From JAADHY01 sp964428935 (GTDB taxonomy: Bacteria > Planctomycetota > Planctomycetia > Planctomycetales > Planctomycetaceae), in assembly GCA_964428935.1 (NCBI GenBank), contig CAYSAG010000047.1:1-23887 (forward strand): a stretch of DNA of 23,887 nucleotides, written 5' to 3'. Shown piece after piece: positions 8,132 through 15,771 of this stretch (the first letter of the stretch is position 1; the number at the start of each line of letters is the position of its first letter). The notes beneath the pieces were generated by a model. That model saw only the letters and a list, made by a program, of their open reading frames with translations. It made no database searches and was not told where the DNA came from. A program made the position numbers and the translations under genes.

Positions 8132-9019
8132 ATGAGCGAACAGGCGCGTTTGAGCACGGGAATTCCTGAATTGGACGAGGTGCTGGGTGGCGGTTTGCTG
8201 CCGGGCACGTTGACGGTCGTTCTGGGCGCCACCGGCATTGGCAAGACTCACTTGGGCCTGCAGTTCGCGCACGCCGGGCGTTGGCAGGAAGGCGAGCCGG
8301 GCTTCATTTACGACATGACCACCCGCGGCGACTCGCAGAACCACGTCGACTACGCGCGGCGGCTGTTCGGCTGGGAGCTGCGTCAGTGGTTGCCCGAAGA
8401 GTCTTTCCAACCCCAGCGCGTCTTCGACCGCCAGGCGGCTCGCTGGGACTACGCTCACATTTTCCGCCGGTCCGGACGCCGCGTCACTCGCGACGACTTG
8501 GACGAGGACCAGTGGCGACAGTGGAAGAGCGAACTGGCTCGAAAGCTGCAACAAACCATTGCTTTCTTCTACGGCAATTTCATTCACGGCGCTCGTCGCT
8601 GCGTCATTGACGGCATTGAACCGGCCGACGACCCCAGCGACTCGTTTCAGTTCAACCAGTTCGAGTACATTTACCACCAGATTTTGCGGAAAGACGCCGA
8701 CTGGGTGGCCCGCGACTTGTTCCGAGCCGACTTTCGCCGGCACGAGGCGCTGGTCCAGCAACACCTGTACGACCCGCAGTCGGTCGGCTGCCTGTTGCTG
8801 TGCACCACGCACGAGGTTTTGCTGGACGACTTGATTGGCAAACCCATTCAAAGCGGCGACGTCTTGTCCAACGCCAACACAATCATTCTCATGGGCAAGG
8901 TGCGGGACGGACTGAAGGTGGGTCGAGCGTTGTACGTGGCCAAGCACCGCGGCAGCCGGTGCGACGACCGAATCGTTCCGTTCGACGTCACCGACCGAGG
9001 AATCGAACTGCGTTGTTAG
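8132..9019 (+). CDS. KaiC/RadA-like RecA-superfamily ATPase
   Basis: A 295-residue single-domain protein of the KaiC/GvpD/RAD55 branch of RecA ATPases. STGIPELDEVLGGGLLPGT (8-26) leads into Walker A GATGIGKT (32-39). A candidate Walker B is RRCVIDGIEP, and the C-terminal strand VAKHRGSRCDDRIVPFDVTDRGIEL is typical of KaiC domains. The middle part (about 60-150, with many Arg, Trp and Gln) and the region VARDLFRADFRRHEALVQQHLYD look specific to a subgroup. The start at 8132 follows GGAG by only two to three bases; earlier in-frame codons are not protein-like. It stands alone, with no KaiA/KaiB, sensor kinase or gas-vesicle gene nearby. ATP binding is well supported; the cellular job is unknown. 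Confidence 0.8.
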   Translation: MSEQARLSTGIPELDEVLGGGLLPGTLTVVLGATGIGKTHLGLQFAHAGRWQEGEPGFIYDMTTRGDSQNHVDYARRLFGWELRQWLPEESFQPQRVFDRQAARWDYAHIFRRSGRRVTRDDLDEDQWRQWKSELARKLQQTIAFFYGNFIHGARRCVIDGIEPADDPSDSFQFNQFEYIYHQILRKDADWVARDLFRADFRRHEALVQQHLYDPQSVGCLLLCTTHEVLLDDLIGKPIQSGDVLSNANTIILMGKVRDGLKVGRALYVAKHRGSRCDDRIVPFDVTDRGIELRC

Positions 9020-9058
9020 CGTCTTTGCGCGTCGTGGCCGACACAAGGGTGACGGTCC

Positions 9059-9110
9059 TGTGGGGCAGCCTTTCCAGGCTGACGGTAGTCGGGCTGGAAA
9101 GCCCCGACGG
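9059..9110. repeat. Paired palindromes upstream of the secreted protein gene
   Basis: Two small hairpins lie side by side: CAGCC-TTTCCA-GGCTG (9066-9081) and GGGCT-GGAA-AGCCC (9091-9104). The second is close to an inverted copy of the first. The block lies in the 273-base spacer 9020-9292, which has no gene. It resembles short 'aggctggaaagcc' phrases I associate with planctomycete spacers. A related pair lies past the 3' end of the next gene at 10787-10829. Confidence 0.55.
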
Positions 9111-9292
9111 ACTTGGGTGCTGCAACGGCTGCGGCCGCAGCGCGGTTTTGCCGTCTTGCAGACGCCGCCCTGTCGGCGAAGCGGTCAATGCGGGGAGGGC
9201 CGCTCCGGGCAACGGGTGTCGCGTCGCCGAGCGGCCGCAGCGTCTTCGGCACGGCGACAACGAAAGGCAACGCGGCGAAAGGGAACACAGCC

Positions 9293-10777
9293 ATGAAAAG
9301 GCAACTGGTCTTGCTGTGCACCGTGGGTTTGCTGGTTTCCGGACGGCCCGTGCTTTGGGCCGACGACGGCCCGCCATGGTCCGCCCGAGTGCAAACGGTG
9401 TTGGAAGTGACCCGCCCACTGTCGGCCTCACGCGGCGACCGGTTGCCGCTCTACCTGTGGCCGGCCATGAACCCGGGGCCGCTGACCGACGAGCAAGCCG
9501 AACGGTTGGTCCGGCAATTGGCCGAACGCGGAGTGGGGCTCATTTGCTCCTGGGACCCGCGTCACTTCGACCGCTCGCTCCAGCAGGCTCTGACCGTGGC
9601 TCGCGTCCAGCGCCGGCTGGGGCTGCGTGTCAACGTCAACGCCACGGCGTGCCTGTCTCGGTTCTTCGACGGCGACCCGCAGACGGCTCACGTCGACGCC
9701 AAAGGCCAGCCGTTCTGGGACGAGTCGTTCGACGTGCGCGGCCGGCCGCACCACATGGGTTGTCCGTTCACGCTCGAACCGAAAGCCAAGGAAATCCGCC
9801 AGCGAGTCGAGTCGTTCGTCCAAGCGTACCAGAAAGCCGGACTGCCCGTGGACTTCGCTTTCGTCGACTGGGAAATTGACGGACCGATTGACGTCAACGG
9901 CGCTCACGCCGCCGCCCAGCGGTGCGTCCGCTGCCGCCGAAACATTCCCGACGTCGACAATTTCCTTGCGTTTCAGAAAACCGTGCGGGAAATGCGAGCT
10001 CGGTTGCAACGGCGCGTGTTGGCCGAGCCGTTGCGGGAGGCGTTCCCGAAAGTGTTGGTTGGAAACTACGCCGTCTACCCCCACGACGGTTTTCGTTACT
10101 GGTACGACTACTTCGAGCAAACCGCCGAGAAGCAGCCGGGGCTGACCGACCAACGAGCTCACTACCGCCACTGGGCCAACGAGTTCCCGTTGACCGGCTA
10201 CACCTGTGCCATGCCCGTCGTTTACACGTGGTACCGGAACTTCGACTGGTACGACTTCGACGACCCCGACTACCGGTGGTTCTACAACCTGCTGCTGATT
10301 GGCAGCAGCGTGGGCCAGCACACGCCGCCAGACGTTCCCATTGTGGCCTTCGTCCATTGGCACACGACGGCTCCGCCACCTCAGCCCGACCCGCACGTCC
10401 AGCAATTCAGCGAACGGGCCTACCGCGAATTGCTGTGGCACTTGCTGCTGCGCGGCACGGACACGTTCTTCCTTTGGTGCAAGAAAGACGAAGACGCGAA
10501 AGAGGTGCGGCTGGTCCACCAGGTCTACGCGGCCGCTCAAGAGTACGGCGAGTTCCTGGAAAAGGGCGTGCCGGTCGTGTTCGACGTGCCGCGCCGTCCG
10601 GCTCCCGTCGTCTCGGCTCTTCGGCTGGGCAACCGCCTGCTCGTGCGCCGGACGGACTTCGGTCCACCGACTGGGCCGGTGGAGCTGACCGTGGCGGGAC
10701 GACGCGTCTCGGTCCCGTCGGCTCCCGGTCGAATGCAAGTCCTTCAGCTGCCGACCGACGACGGGGAACGGCGTTGA
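9293..10777 (+). CDS. Secreted protein of unknown function, possibly glycosidase-like
   Basis: A 494-residue exported protein with a Sec signal (MKRQLVLLCTVGLLVSGRPVLWA, cleavage near residue 23). The body alternates strands and helices as in a TIM barrel: LPLYLWPAMN (51-60), VGLICSWDP (81-89), LGLRVNVNATAC, VDFAFVDWEIDGP (about 186-198), VLVGNYAVYPHDGF, PVVYTW and VAFVHWHTT. The acidic motif D192-W-E194-I-D196 at a strand end is the kind of site glycoside hydrolases use, and DWE recalls hyaluronidases, but I cannot assign a family. A CVRC pair lies at 211-214. The last 70 residues look like a small beta domain. The ATG at 9293 has GGGA eight bases upstream; the longer open frame adds 60 non-protein-like residues. 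It is transcribed alone or loosely with the KaiC-like gene, and convergent with ftsW. Confidence 0.75.
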   Translation: MKRQLVLLCTVGLLVSGRPVLWADDGPPWSARVQTVLEVTRPLSASRGDRLPLYLWPAMNPGPLTDEQAERLVRQLAERGVGLICSWDPRHFDRSLQQALTVARVQRRLGLRVNVNATACLSRFFDGDPQTAHVDAKGQPFWDESFDVRGRPHHMGCPFTLEPKAKEIRQRVESFVQAYQKAGLPVDFAFVDWEIDGPIDVNGAHAAAQRCVRCRRNIPDVDNFLAFQKTVREMRARLQRRVLAEPLREAFPKVLVGNYAVYPHDGFRYWYDYFEQTAEKQPGLTDQRAHYRHWANEFPLTGYTCAMPVVYTWYRNFDWYDFDDPDYRWFYNLLLIGSSVGQHTPPDVPIVAFVHWHTTAPPPQPDPHVQQFSERAYRELLWHLLLRGTDTFFLWCKKDEDAKEVRLVHQVYAAAQEYGEFLEKGVPVVFDVPRRPAPVVSALRLGNRLLVRRTDFGPPTGPVELTVAGRRVSVPSAPGRMQVLQLPTDDGERR

Positions 10778-10786
10778 GCGAGCCGG

Positions 10787-10829
10787 CTGCACGGCTGGCA
10801 GGGCGTTCGAGTTCAGCCTTGCAGGGCTG
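10787..10829. repeat. Inverted repeat pair between the secreted protein gene and ftsW
   Basis: CTGCACGGCTG at 10787-10797 and CAGCCTTGCAG at 10814-10824 are inverted copies with one mismatch. The second also forms its own hairpin, CAGCC-TTGCAG-GGCTG (10814-10829). They lie in the 200-base spacer 10778-10977 between two convergent genes. They could end transcripts from either side, but there is no T run. Confidence 0.5.
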
Positions 10830-10977
10830 TCGGTGAGTCTTCTCGACGTCGCTCCGTTGCCGCGCTGCCGGTCGGTCCGCTCGGTCGCCGCTCGGTCGCC
10901 TTGGCCGCGACGGCGCACGGACACCGGACGCCGCTTTCCCACAGCTTCGCCAGCCGCGGCTCGAGCAGCCAGCCGTT

Positions 10978-12084
10978 TCACTGCAACACCACGTCGTCGC
11001 GTCCGGGCCGAGCCCGCGACAGCCCAACGACCAGCCCAATGGTCGCCAGACTGGTCACCAAGCTGCTGCCGCCGTAGCTAATCAGCGGGTGCGGAATGCC
11101 TTTGGGCGGGACCAGAGCGGTCACGACGGCCACGTTCAGCGCTGCCTGCAGCACCAACTGGCTGAGCAACGTGGCTCCGGCGACGTACGCGAAACTTTCG
11201 GGGGCCAACCGCCGCAGCAGCCGAAGCCCCACCAGGTACAACGCCAACCAAAGGACAATCAGTCCGACCGTCCCGACCAGGCCCAGCTCTTCTCCAATGA
11301 CGGCAAAAACGAAGTCGGTGTTGGCTTCCGGCAAGAAACTGAGCTTCTGCCAGCCTCGGCCCAACCCAACGCCGTTCAGCCCACCGGCTCCCAAAGTGAG
11401 CAACGACTGCTTGATTTGGTACGGAGCCAGGTGGAAGTCCTTCCACGCCGCCAAGAAGCCGGTGATTCGTTTCAGTTGGTAGGGCCTGAGCGCGAAAACG
11501 GCTCCCACAGCGGGAGCACCGAGGACGCCGAGGGCAACAAAGTTCCGCACCGGCCACCCGCCCAAGTACAGTGTCAAGGCCGCCACGCAAACCAGAAACA
11601 CGGCCGTGCCCAGGTCCGGCTGCACGAACACCAGCGGAACGACACAGACCACCGGCACCAGCGGCGGCAACGTCCCCCAAAGCCAGTGTCGAAGCCGTTC
11701 TCGCCGGCGAACCAGAATGCGGCTCATGAACAGCGGCAACGCCACCTTGGCCAGCTCGGACGGTTGAGCCGACAGTGGGCCCAGACGCAGCCAGCGTTGA
11801 GCTCCGTTGACCCGCACGCCCACGCCGGGAATGAGCACGGCAACCAGCAGAGCCACGGTGACGGCGAAAATCCACGGGGCCAGGTGGTACCAGACCCGAG
11901 CGGGCAAGGTCGCGCACACGCCGGCCACCACCAGACCGAAACACAGAAAGACCAGGTGGCGAGTCAGGTACACACGGTCCACGTCGGTCGCCAGCGACGT
12001 AATGCTGGCGCTGTGAACCATCATGAGCCCCACGCCCAGAAGGACGCAGGCCAGCGAAAGGAACAGCTTCTGTTCGTCGTTCAC
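10978..12084 (-). CDS. ftsW: FtsW, SEDS-family septal peptidoglycan glycosyltransferase
   Basis: A 368-residue polytopic membrane protein of about ten segments that polymerises lipid II into glycan strands with a partner class b PBP. Family motifs seen: VRVNGAQRWLRLGPLSAQPSELAK (about 90-113), VQPDLGTAV (154-162), LNGVGLGRGWQKLSFLPEANTDFVFAVIGEELG (about 236-268) and IPHPLISYGGSSL near the C-terminus. Asp257 in the TDF motif matches the catalytic aspartate of SEDS enzymes. The ISYGGSS ending and location downstream of mraY favour FtsW over RodA. The start is GTG at 12084 with AAGG very close upstream. It is last in the murE-murF-mraY-ftsW block; no murG, murC or ftsQ follows, since the next gene is convergent. 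A hairpin with a T run separates it from mraY. Confidence 0.93.
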   Translation of the reverse strand: MNDEQKLFLSLACVLLGVGLMMVHSASITSLATDVDRVYLTRHLVFLCFGLVVAGVCATLPARVWYHLAPWIFAVTVALLVAVLIPGVGVRVNGAQRWLRLGPLSAQPSELAKVALPLFMSRILVRRRERLRHWLWGTLPPLVPVVCVVPLVFVQPDLGTAVFLVCVAALTLYLGGWPVRNFVALGVLGAPAVGAVFALRPYQLKRITGFLAAWKDFHLAPYQIKQSLLTLGAGGLNGVGLGRGWQKLSFLPEANTDFVFAVIGEELGLVGTVGLIVLWLALYLVGLRLLRRLAPESFAYVAGATLLSQLVLQAALNVAVVTALVPPKGIPHPLISYGGSSLVTSLATIGLVVGLSRARPGRDDVVLQ

Positions 12085-12123
12085 CGCCTTCAGTGGTCTC
12101 TTGGCTCCTCAGACTGCCGCTCC

Positions 12124-12196
12124 AAAAAGGGAGGAAGCCGACTCAGCCGGCGTGGGCGAGCCGCAGCGACCCACCTCACCAGCCAAATCGGCTTCC
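12124..12196 (-). terminator. Probable terminator or attenuator between mraY and ftsW
   Basis: On the minus strand GGAAGCCGA (plus 12188-12196) pairs perfectly with TCGGCTTCC (plus 12133-12141), followed four bases later by TTTTT (12124-12128). The 46-base interior can fold further through GTGGG/CCCAC. It ends 40 bases before the ftsW start. The whole spacer 12085-12433 has no gene; it also holds a small hairpin GGGCC-TCC-GGCCC at 12375-12387. Confidence 0.5.
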
Positions 12197-12433
12197 CAGT
12201 CCCTCTCTCCCTAACACTTCTCCTTCTGTGACCGGTTTGCTCCTTTTGCCGAATCTTCCAGTCGGGCGAGCCTCGGCGTGTCGAGGAGCTCGTCCGCGTT
12301 CCGCGTCCCTGTTCGCGACTTCGAAGGCTCTTGGGCTGGAGGTCTGGAGGAACGTCGTGCGTCGCTTCCGCCTTGGGCCTCCGGCCCGAACGGCCACGAC
12401 GAACGCGGCCCCTGAACTCCGCAAGCCGTTCGG

Positions 12434-13537
12434 CTACCGAATCTTCAAACTGGCCACGGCCACCAGCGCCAACAACGCCGACCCAATCCAGAACCGCACG
12501 ACAATTTTGATTTCGTGGTGTCCTTTGAACAGGTAGTGGTTGTGCAACGGACTGCAGGCAATGAGCCGCCGTCCGGTCCACTTGAACCACAAGACCTGCA
12601 AAATCACGCTCAACGTTTCGACCACAAAAATTCCACCGACGACGACCAGCAGCAGCTCTTGCCGCGTGACCAACGACGCCAGTCCCAACAAGGCGCCGGT
12701 TGGCAGGGCGCCGGTGTCTCCCATGAAAACTTCGGCCGGGTAGCAGTTGAACCACAGAAAGCCCAACATGGCTCCGACCATGGCCCCAACCACAATGCTC
12801 AGCTCGCCGCTGCCCGGAATGAACGGAATGCTCAAGTACTCGGCCATGACCCGGTGGCCGGCCAGGTAGCTCAAGGCCGTGAACGCGGAACCGGCGAAGA
12901 CCAGACAGCCGGCCGCCAGCCCGTCCAGACCGTCAGTCAGGTTGACGGCGTTTGAGCTGCCGACCAGCACCAGGACCGCCCAAAGCACAAAGCCGGCTCC
13001 CAGCGAAACCGCCCAGTTGCCAAACGGCCAAATCAAGTCGAGGCCGTGTGGAACAGTTTGGTGGACCCAGTACAGCGGCACAGCGACCAGTCCAGCCAAC
13101 ACCAGCTGAACCAAGAACTTCTGCTTGACGGTCAAGCCGTTTCGGCTGGTTCGCAGTTTGACCCAGTCGTCGACCGCGCCGAGAACACCGAAACCGACGA
13201 CGGTCACGAGCGCCAGTTGGACGTAGCGACTGGTCGGGTCGGCCCAAAGCAGAGACGAAAGAACGACGGCTGCGACGACGAACAGCCCACCCATGGTGGG
13301 CGTGTGGTTCTTCGAAGCTTGCAATTGGTTCAAGCGTTCCGAAGCGCTGTCGACACGCTCGCGGAAGCGGCGGCTCAACCACCGAATGGCCGTCGGTCCC
13401 AGAAGCAGCGCGGCCAAGAAAGCCGTCACGCTGGCCAGAGCGATTCGAGCGGTCAGGAAGACACGCGAGTCGCCGGTCGAGTAAAGCTCCAGTCGCTCCA
13501 GAAGCGGCTCAAACCTTTGTAGCAGCCAGAAAAACAT
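12434..13537 (-). CDS. mraY: Phospho-N-acetylmuramoyl-pentapeptide-transferase (lipid I synthase)
   Basis: A 367-residue membrane enzyme that transfers phospho-MurNAc-pentapeptide to undecaprenyl phosphate. Motifs in order: NHTPTMGGLF, GAVDDWVKLR (catalytic/Mg-binding Asp pair), NAVNLTDGLDGLAAG, FNCYPAEVFMGDTGALPTGALLG and IVVRFWIGSALLAL at the C-terminus. About ten hydrophobic segments are visible and length is typical. The family HHH motif (normally PIHHHFE-KGW-E) is here SPLHNHYLFKGHHE, so the middle His is Asn. The start is ATG at 13537, giving the usual N-terminus (MFFWLLQRFEPLLE); the frame stays open 149 residues upstream but is not protein-like. The ribosome site is weak. It sits 577 bases after murF, an unusually wide gap. 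Confidence 0.94.
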   Translation of the reverse strand: MFFWLLQRFEPLLERLELYSTGDSRVFLTARIALASVTAFLAALLLGPTAIRWLSRRFRERVDSASERLNQLQASKNHTPTMGGLFVVAAVVLSSLLWADPTSRYVQLALVTVVGFGVLGAVDDWVKLRTSRNGLTVKQKFLVQLVLAGLVAVPLYWVHQTVPHGLDLIWPFGNWAVSLGAGFVLWAVLVLVGSSNAVNLTDGLDGLAAGCLVFAGSAFTALSYLAGHRVMAEYLSIPFIPGSGELSIVVGAMVGAMLGFLWFNCYPAEVFMGDTGALPTGALLGLASLVTRQELLLVVVGGIFVVETLSVILQVLWFKWTGRRLIACSPLHNHYLFKGHHEIKIVVRFWIGSALLALVAVASLKIR

Positions 13538-13597
13538 GGCCGGTTCACGCTGTGTCCTGCCTGGGTGTTGCTGGACTGGGCACAACTGACTCGGGGT

Positions 13598-13747
13598 GTC
13601 CGGGAATTCGTCCGCGCTTTCTCGGCACTCGGGGGACTTGAAGGCGTTGGGGCGTGCCCCGTCAGCCTCGCCTTCAGACAGGGTTCGTGGCGGCCACGAC
13701 GGAGCGTGGCCCTCCAAATTCCCGGACGCCCCAAATTCCCGGACGCC
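13598..13747. repeat. Composite palindromic element with tandem 17-bp repeat
   Basis: GTCCGGGAATT (13598-13608) is an inverted copy of part of a perfect tandem 17-bp repeat, CCAAATTCCCGGACGCC, at 13714-13730 and 13731-13747. Between them lie nested hairpins: TGAAGGCG (13639-13646)/CGCCTTCA (13669-13676) enclosing GGGG-CGTG-CCCC, and GGCCACG (13692-13698)/CGTGGCC (13705-13711). The latter is close to 'ccacgacggagcgtgg' phrases I associate with planctomycete and verrucomicrobial spacers. No open frame over it looks like protein. Confidence 0.6.
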
Positions 13748-13870
13748 TTCACAACTCACTTCGTGCCGCACGGCCGCGTGGACGACAGCCCGACCCGCCG
13801 GCGGCCGCGAAGAAACGCCGTCCCTCGACCTCCAAACGCCTTCCCGAACCTTCTTGGAATGGGAAGAGAA

Positions 13871-13997
13871 AAGGTCCCGCTGCCGAGCGGCGCTCTGAGT
13901 GCCGACCCAAATCGACTCATTTGCGCTTTCGCTCCCGTTCACCCCGCAAGAACGGTGCTCAGGATCCCCGCAAATCCGTCGCAAGCAGCGGGACCTT
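13871..13997. repeat. Perfect 13-bp inverted repeat in the murF-mraY spacer
   Basis: AAGGTCCCGCTGC at 13871-13883 and GCAGCGGGACCTT at 13985-13997 are exact reverse complements, 101 bases apart. They lie in the 577-base spacer 13538-14114, which holds no supportable gene. Any internal promoter for mraY should also be in this spacer; I cannot place one confidently. Confidence 0.45.
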
Positions 13998-14114
13998 GTG
14001 TTTCCTTTTGCCGGAAAGAACTTCGTCTCCTTTCGTCTGGTTCCGTTTTTCTTGTTCTCGCTCGGCTCTCGACGCGCTTCGACGCTCGAGCCGCCGCGGG
14101 ACGTCCCTGACCTC

Positions 14115-15683
14115 TCACGCCACGTCCCGCACGGCCCCTTGGCCGACAGGCCGCGTCACGGCTCCCGCCGCCCTTTCCCCCTCGGCCAGTTCCTTCAAGT
14201 GCTGGACCAGCCGTTCCATTCGCAGACCGCGTGACCCTTTGACCAAAACAACGTCTCCCGGTTTCAAGTGCTGCTCCAGCACCTCGACCAGCTCCAGGCA
14301 GTCGGCCGCGGTGACCAGACGGTCTGAGGCGAAACCGGCGGCCACCGCCCCAGCCGCCACCTCGCCGGCCATTCGGCCGCACAGCAGCAACCAGTCCGGA
14401 CGGCTGGCGGCCGCGTGTCGGCCGAGCTGCCGGTGCAGCTGTGCGGAGGCGGAGCCGAGTTCCAGCATGTCTCCCAAAACCAGCCACCGTTGACCGCTGG
14501 TGGGCCACCGGCGCAACACGTCGCAGGCTGCGGCGCACGAGACCGGGTTGGCGTTGTAGGTGTCGTCAATGACCGTCCACGGGCCGACGCGCAGCGGCTG
14601 GCAGCGTCCCGTCACGGGTTGGAACCGGCGCAGGTTGGCCGCCACTTCTGAAGCGGCCAGTCCCAGACGTCGAGCGACGCGGACAGCGACCAGGGCCGAC
14701 CGGAGGAAGTGCCGTCCGGCCGCGGCCACCTCGAACGTCTGCCCCTCCACGACGAACCGCAGTCGACCGAACGGCCAGTCCCTCTCGGGCGGCAGCCATT
14801 CGACCTCGCTTGCGTCGTGCCGTTCGTCGACCCACGCCACGTCGCAGCGAAGACGGCTCGCCCGCCGACGCAGCCGCTCGTCTTGCCACGGTAGCACGGC
14901 CAGTCCGTCTTTCGTCAGCGACTGAGCCAGCGAAAGCTTCTCGTCCGCAACGGCGTCCAGAGTGCCCAAGCCTTCCAGGTGAGCGGCTCCGACGCCCGTC
15001 ACCACGGCCACGTCCGGCCGAACCAGCTCGGCCAGTCGTCGCACCTCGCCCGGAGCGGACGAAGCCACCTCGACAACCGCCACTTCGTGTCGGCTCTCAA
15101 TGGCCAACAACGACAGCGGCACGCCGACGTGGTTGTTGAAGTTGTTCGGACTGCGGACGCACGGCCGCGACGACAAAGCCGCCGCCAGCATTTCGCGCGT
15201 CGTGGTTTTTCCGAAGCTACCGGTGACGGCCACCACGACGGCCGATTGGCGAGAGCGGTTCCACGCGGCCAGTCGTTGCAAGCTTTGCAGCGTGTCGCCG
15301 GTGACGACCAATACGCCGCCGCCCGCTGTTCGAACGGCCTCCAGCAGTTGTGGCTGGCAGGCGTCGCGAGCGACCACACAGGCCGCCGCGCCACGCCGGA
15401 GGCTCTCCGCGACGAACTGGTGCCCGTCCCGCCGTCGGCCGCGAAGAGCCCAAAACACGTCGCCGGGCTGCACTTGCCGTGAGTCGGTTCGGACGCAGCG
15501 CAGCGAAACAGAACGAACCAGAGAATTCCCGACCGACGCCCGGTCGTCCTTGACCGCCCAGGCGCCCGCCGTGGCGCCGGCGCCGTCGGGAACCGCTGGT
15601 GTGTCGCCTTGTTCTTGCGGCGGAACGACGAGCAGCTTGCCGTCGACCGCCGCGGCCAATTCTGTCAAGCGAACAGAGTCCAT
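14115..15683 (-). CDS. murF: UDP-N-acetylmuramoyl-tripeptide--D-alanyl-D-alanine ligase
   Basis: A 522-residue cytosolic ATP-dependent Mur ligase adding D-Ala-D-Ala to complete the UDP-MurNAc-pentapeptide. The N-terminal domain has RTDSRQVQPGDVFWALRG. The P-loop TGSFGKTTT is at 154-162. RSPNNFNNHVGVPLSLL, GVGAAHLEGLG and IDDTYNANPVSCAAA follow, and LVLGDMLELG and LVKGSRGLRMERLV mark the C-terminal domain. It is longer than usual (about 450-480) because of a Pro/Gly/Ala-rich stretch at about 20-55 inside the N-terminal domain. The ATG at 15683 lacks a clear ribosome site. It follows murE by 88 bases on the same strand. Confidence 0.95.
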   Translation of the reverse strand: MDSVRLTELAAAVDGKLLVVPPQEQGDTPAVPDGAGATAGAWAVKDDRASVGNSLVRSVSLRCVRTDSRQVQPGDVFWALRGRRRDGHQFVAESLRRGAAACVVARDACQPQLLEAVRTAGGGVLVVTGDTLQSLQRLAAWNRSRQSAVVVAVTGSFGKTTTREMLAAALSSRPCVRSPNNFNNHVGVPLSLLAIESRHEVAVVEVASSAPGEVRRLAELVRPDVAVVTGVGAAHLEGLGTLDAVADEKLSLAQSLTKDGLAVLPWQDERLRRRASRLRCDVAWVDERHDASEVEWLPPERDWPFGRLRFVVEGQTFEVAAAGRHFLRSALVAVRVARRLGLAASEVAANLRRFQPVTGRCQPLRVGPWTVIDDTYNANPVSCAAACDVLRRWPTSGQRWLVLGDMLELGSASAQLHRQLGRHAAASRPDWLLLCGRMAGEVAAGAVAAGFASDRLVTAADCLELVEVLEQHLKPGDVVLVKGSRGLRMERLVQHLKELAEGERAAGAVTRPVGQGAVRDVA

Positions 15684-15771
15684 TCAGTCGTGTGTCGAGC
15701 GACAGACTTGTGTGTTGTTCTTCGGTGCTTCCAGTTGGTGGGACGACGGCCGCGCCGGCCGCCTGTGTTGG

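Noticed and set aside
7711..8169. 152-residue plus-strand frame in the proC/KaiC-like divergent spacer
   Set aside because: Pro/Arg/Ser-rich with no domain, no ribosome site, and overlapping the start of a better gene.
7805..9046. Long antisense frame (413 residues) over the KaiC-like gene, and similar frames at 772-1776, 9428-10981 and 11089-12231
   Set aside because: They mirror real genes on the other strand, have no family motifs, and arise from few stop codons at high G+C.
10804..10820. tRNA-like GTTCGAGTTC arm after the secreted protein gene
   Set aside because: No acceptor, D or anticodon stems can be built around it.
12085..12433. A remnant of murD between mraY and ftsW
   Set aside because: I looked for Mur ligase motifs such as a TGTNGKT-type P-loop in the minus-strand frames and found none.
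13538..13984. 149-residue N-terminal extension of mraY
   Set aside because: It crosses the repeat element and has no membrane or MraY-like pattern; the ATG at 13537 gives the normal N-terminus.
3928..13999. 15-bp match AGCAGCGGGACCTTG in the lipoprotein gene and in the murF-mraY spacer
   Set aside because: One copy is ordinary coding sequence; a single match of this length is plausible by chance in 24 kb of G+C-rich DNA.
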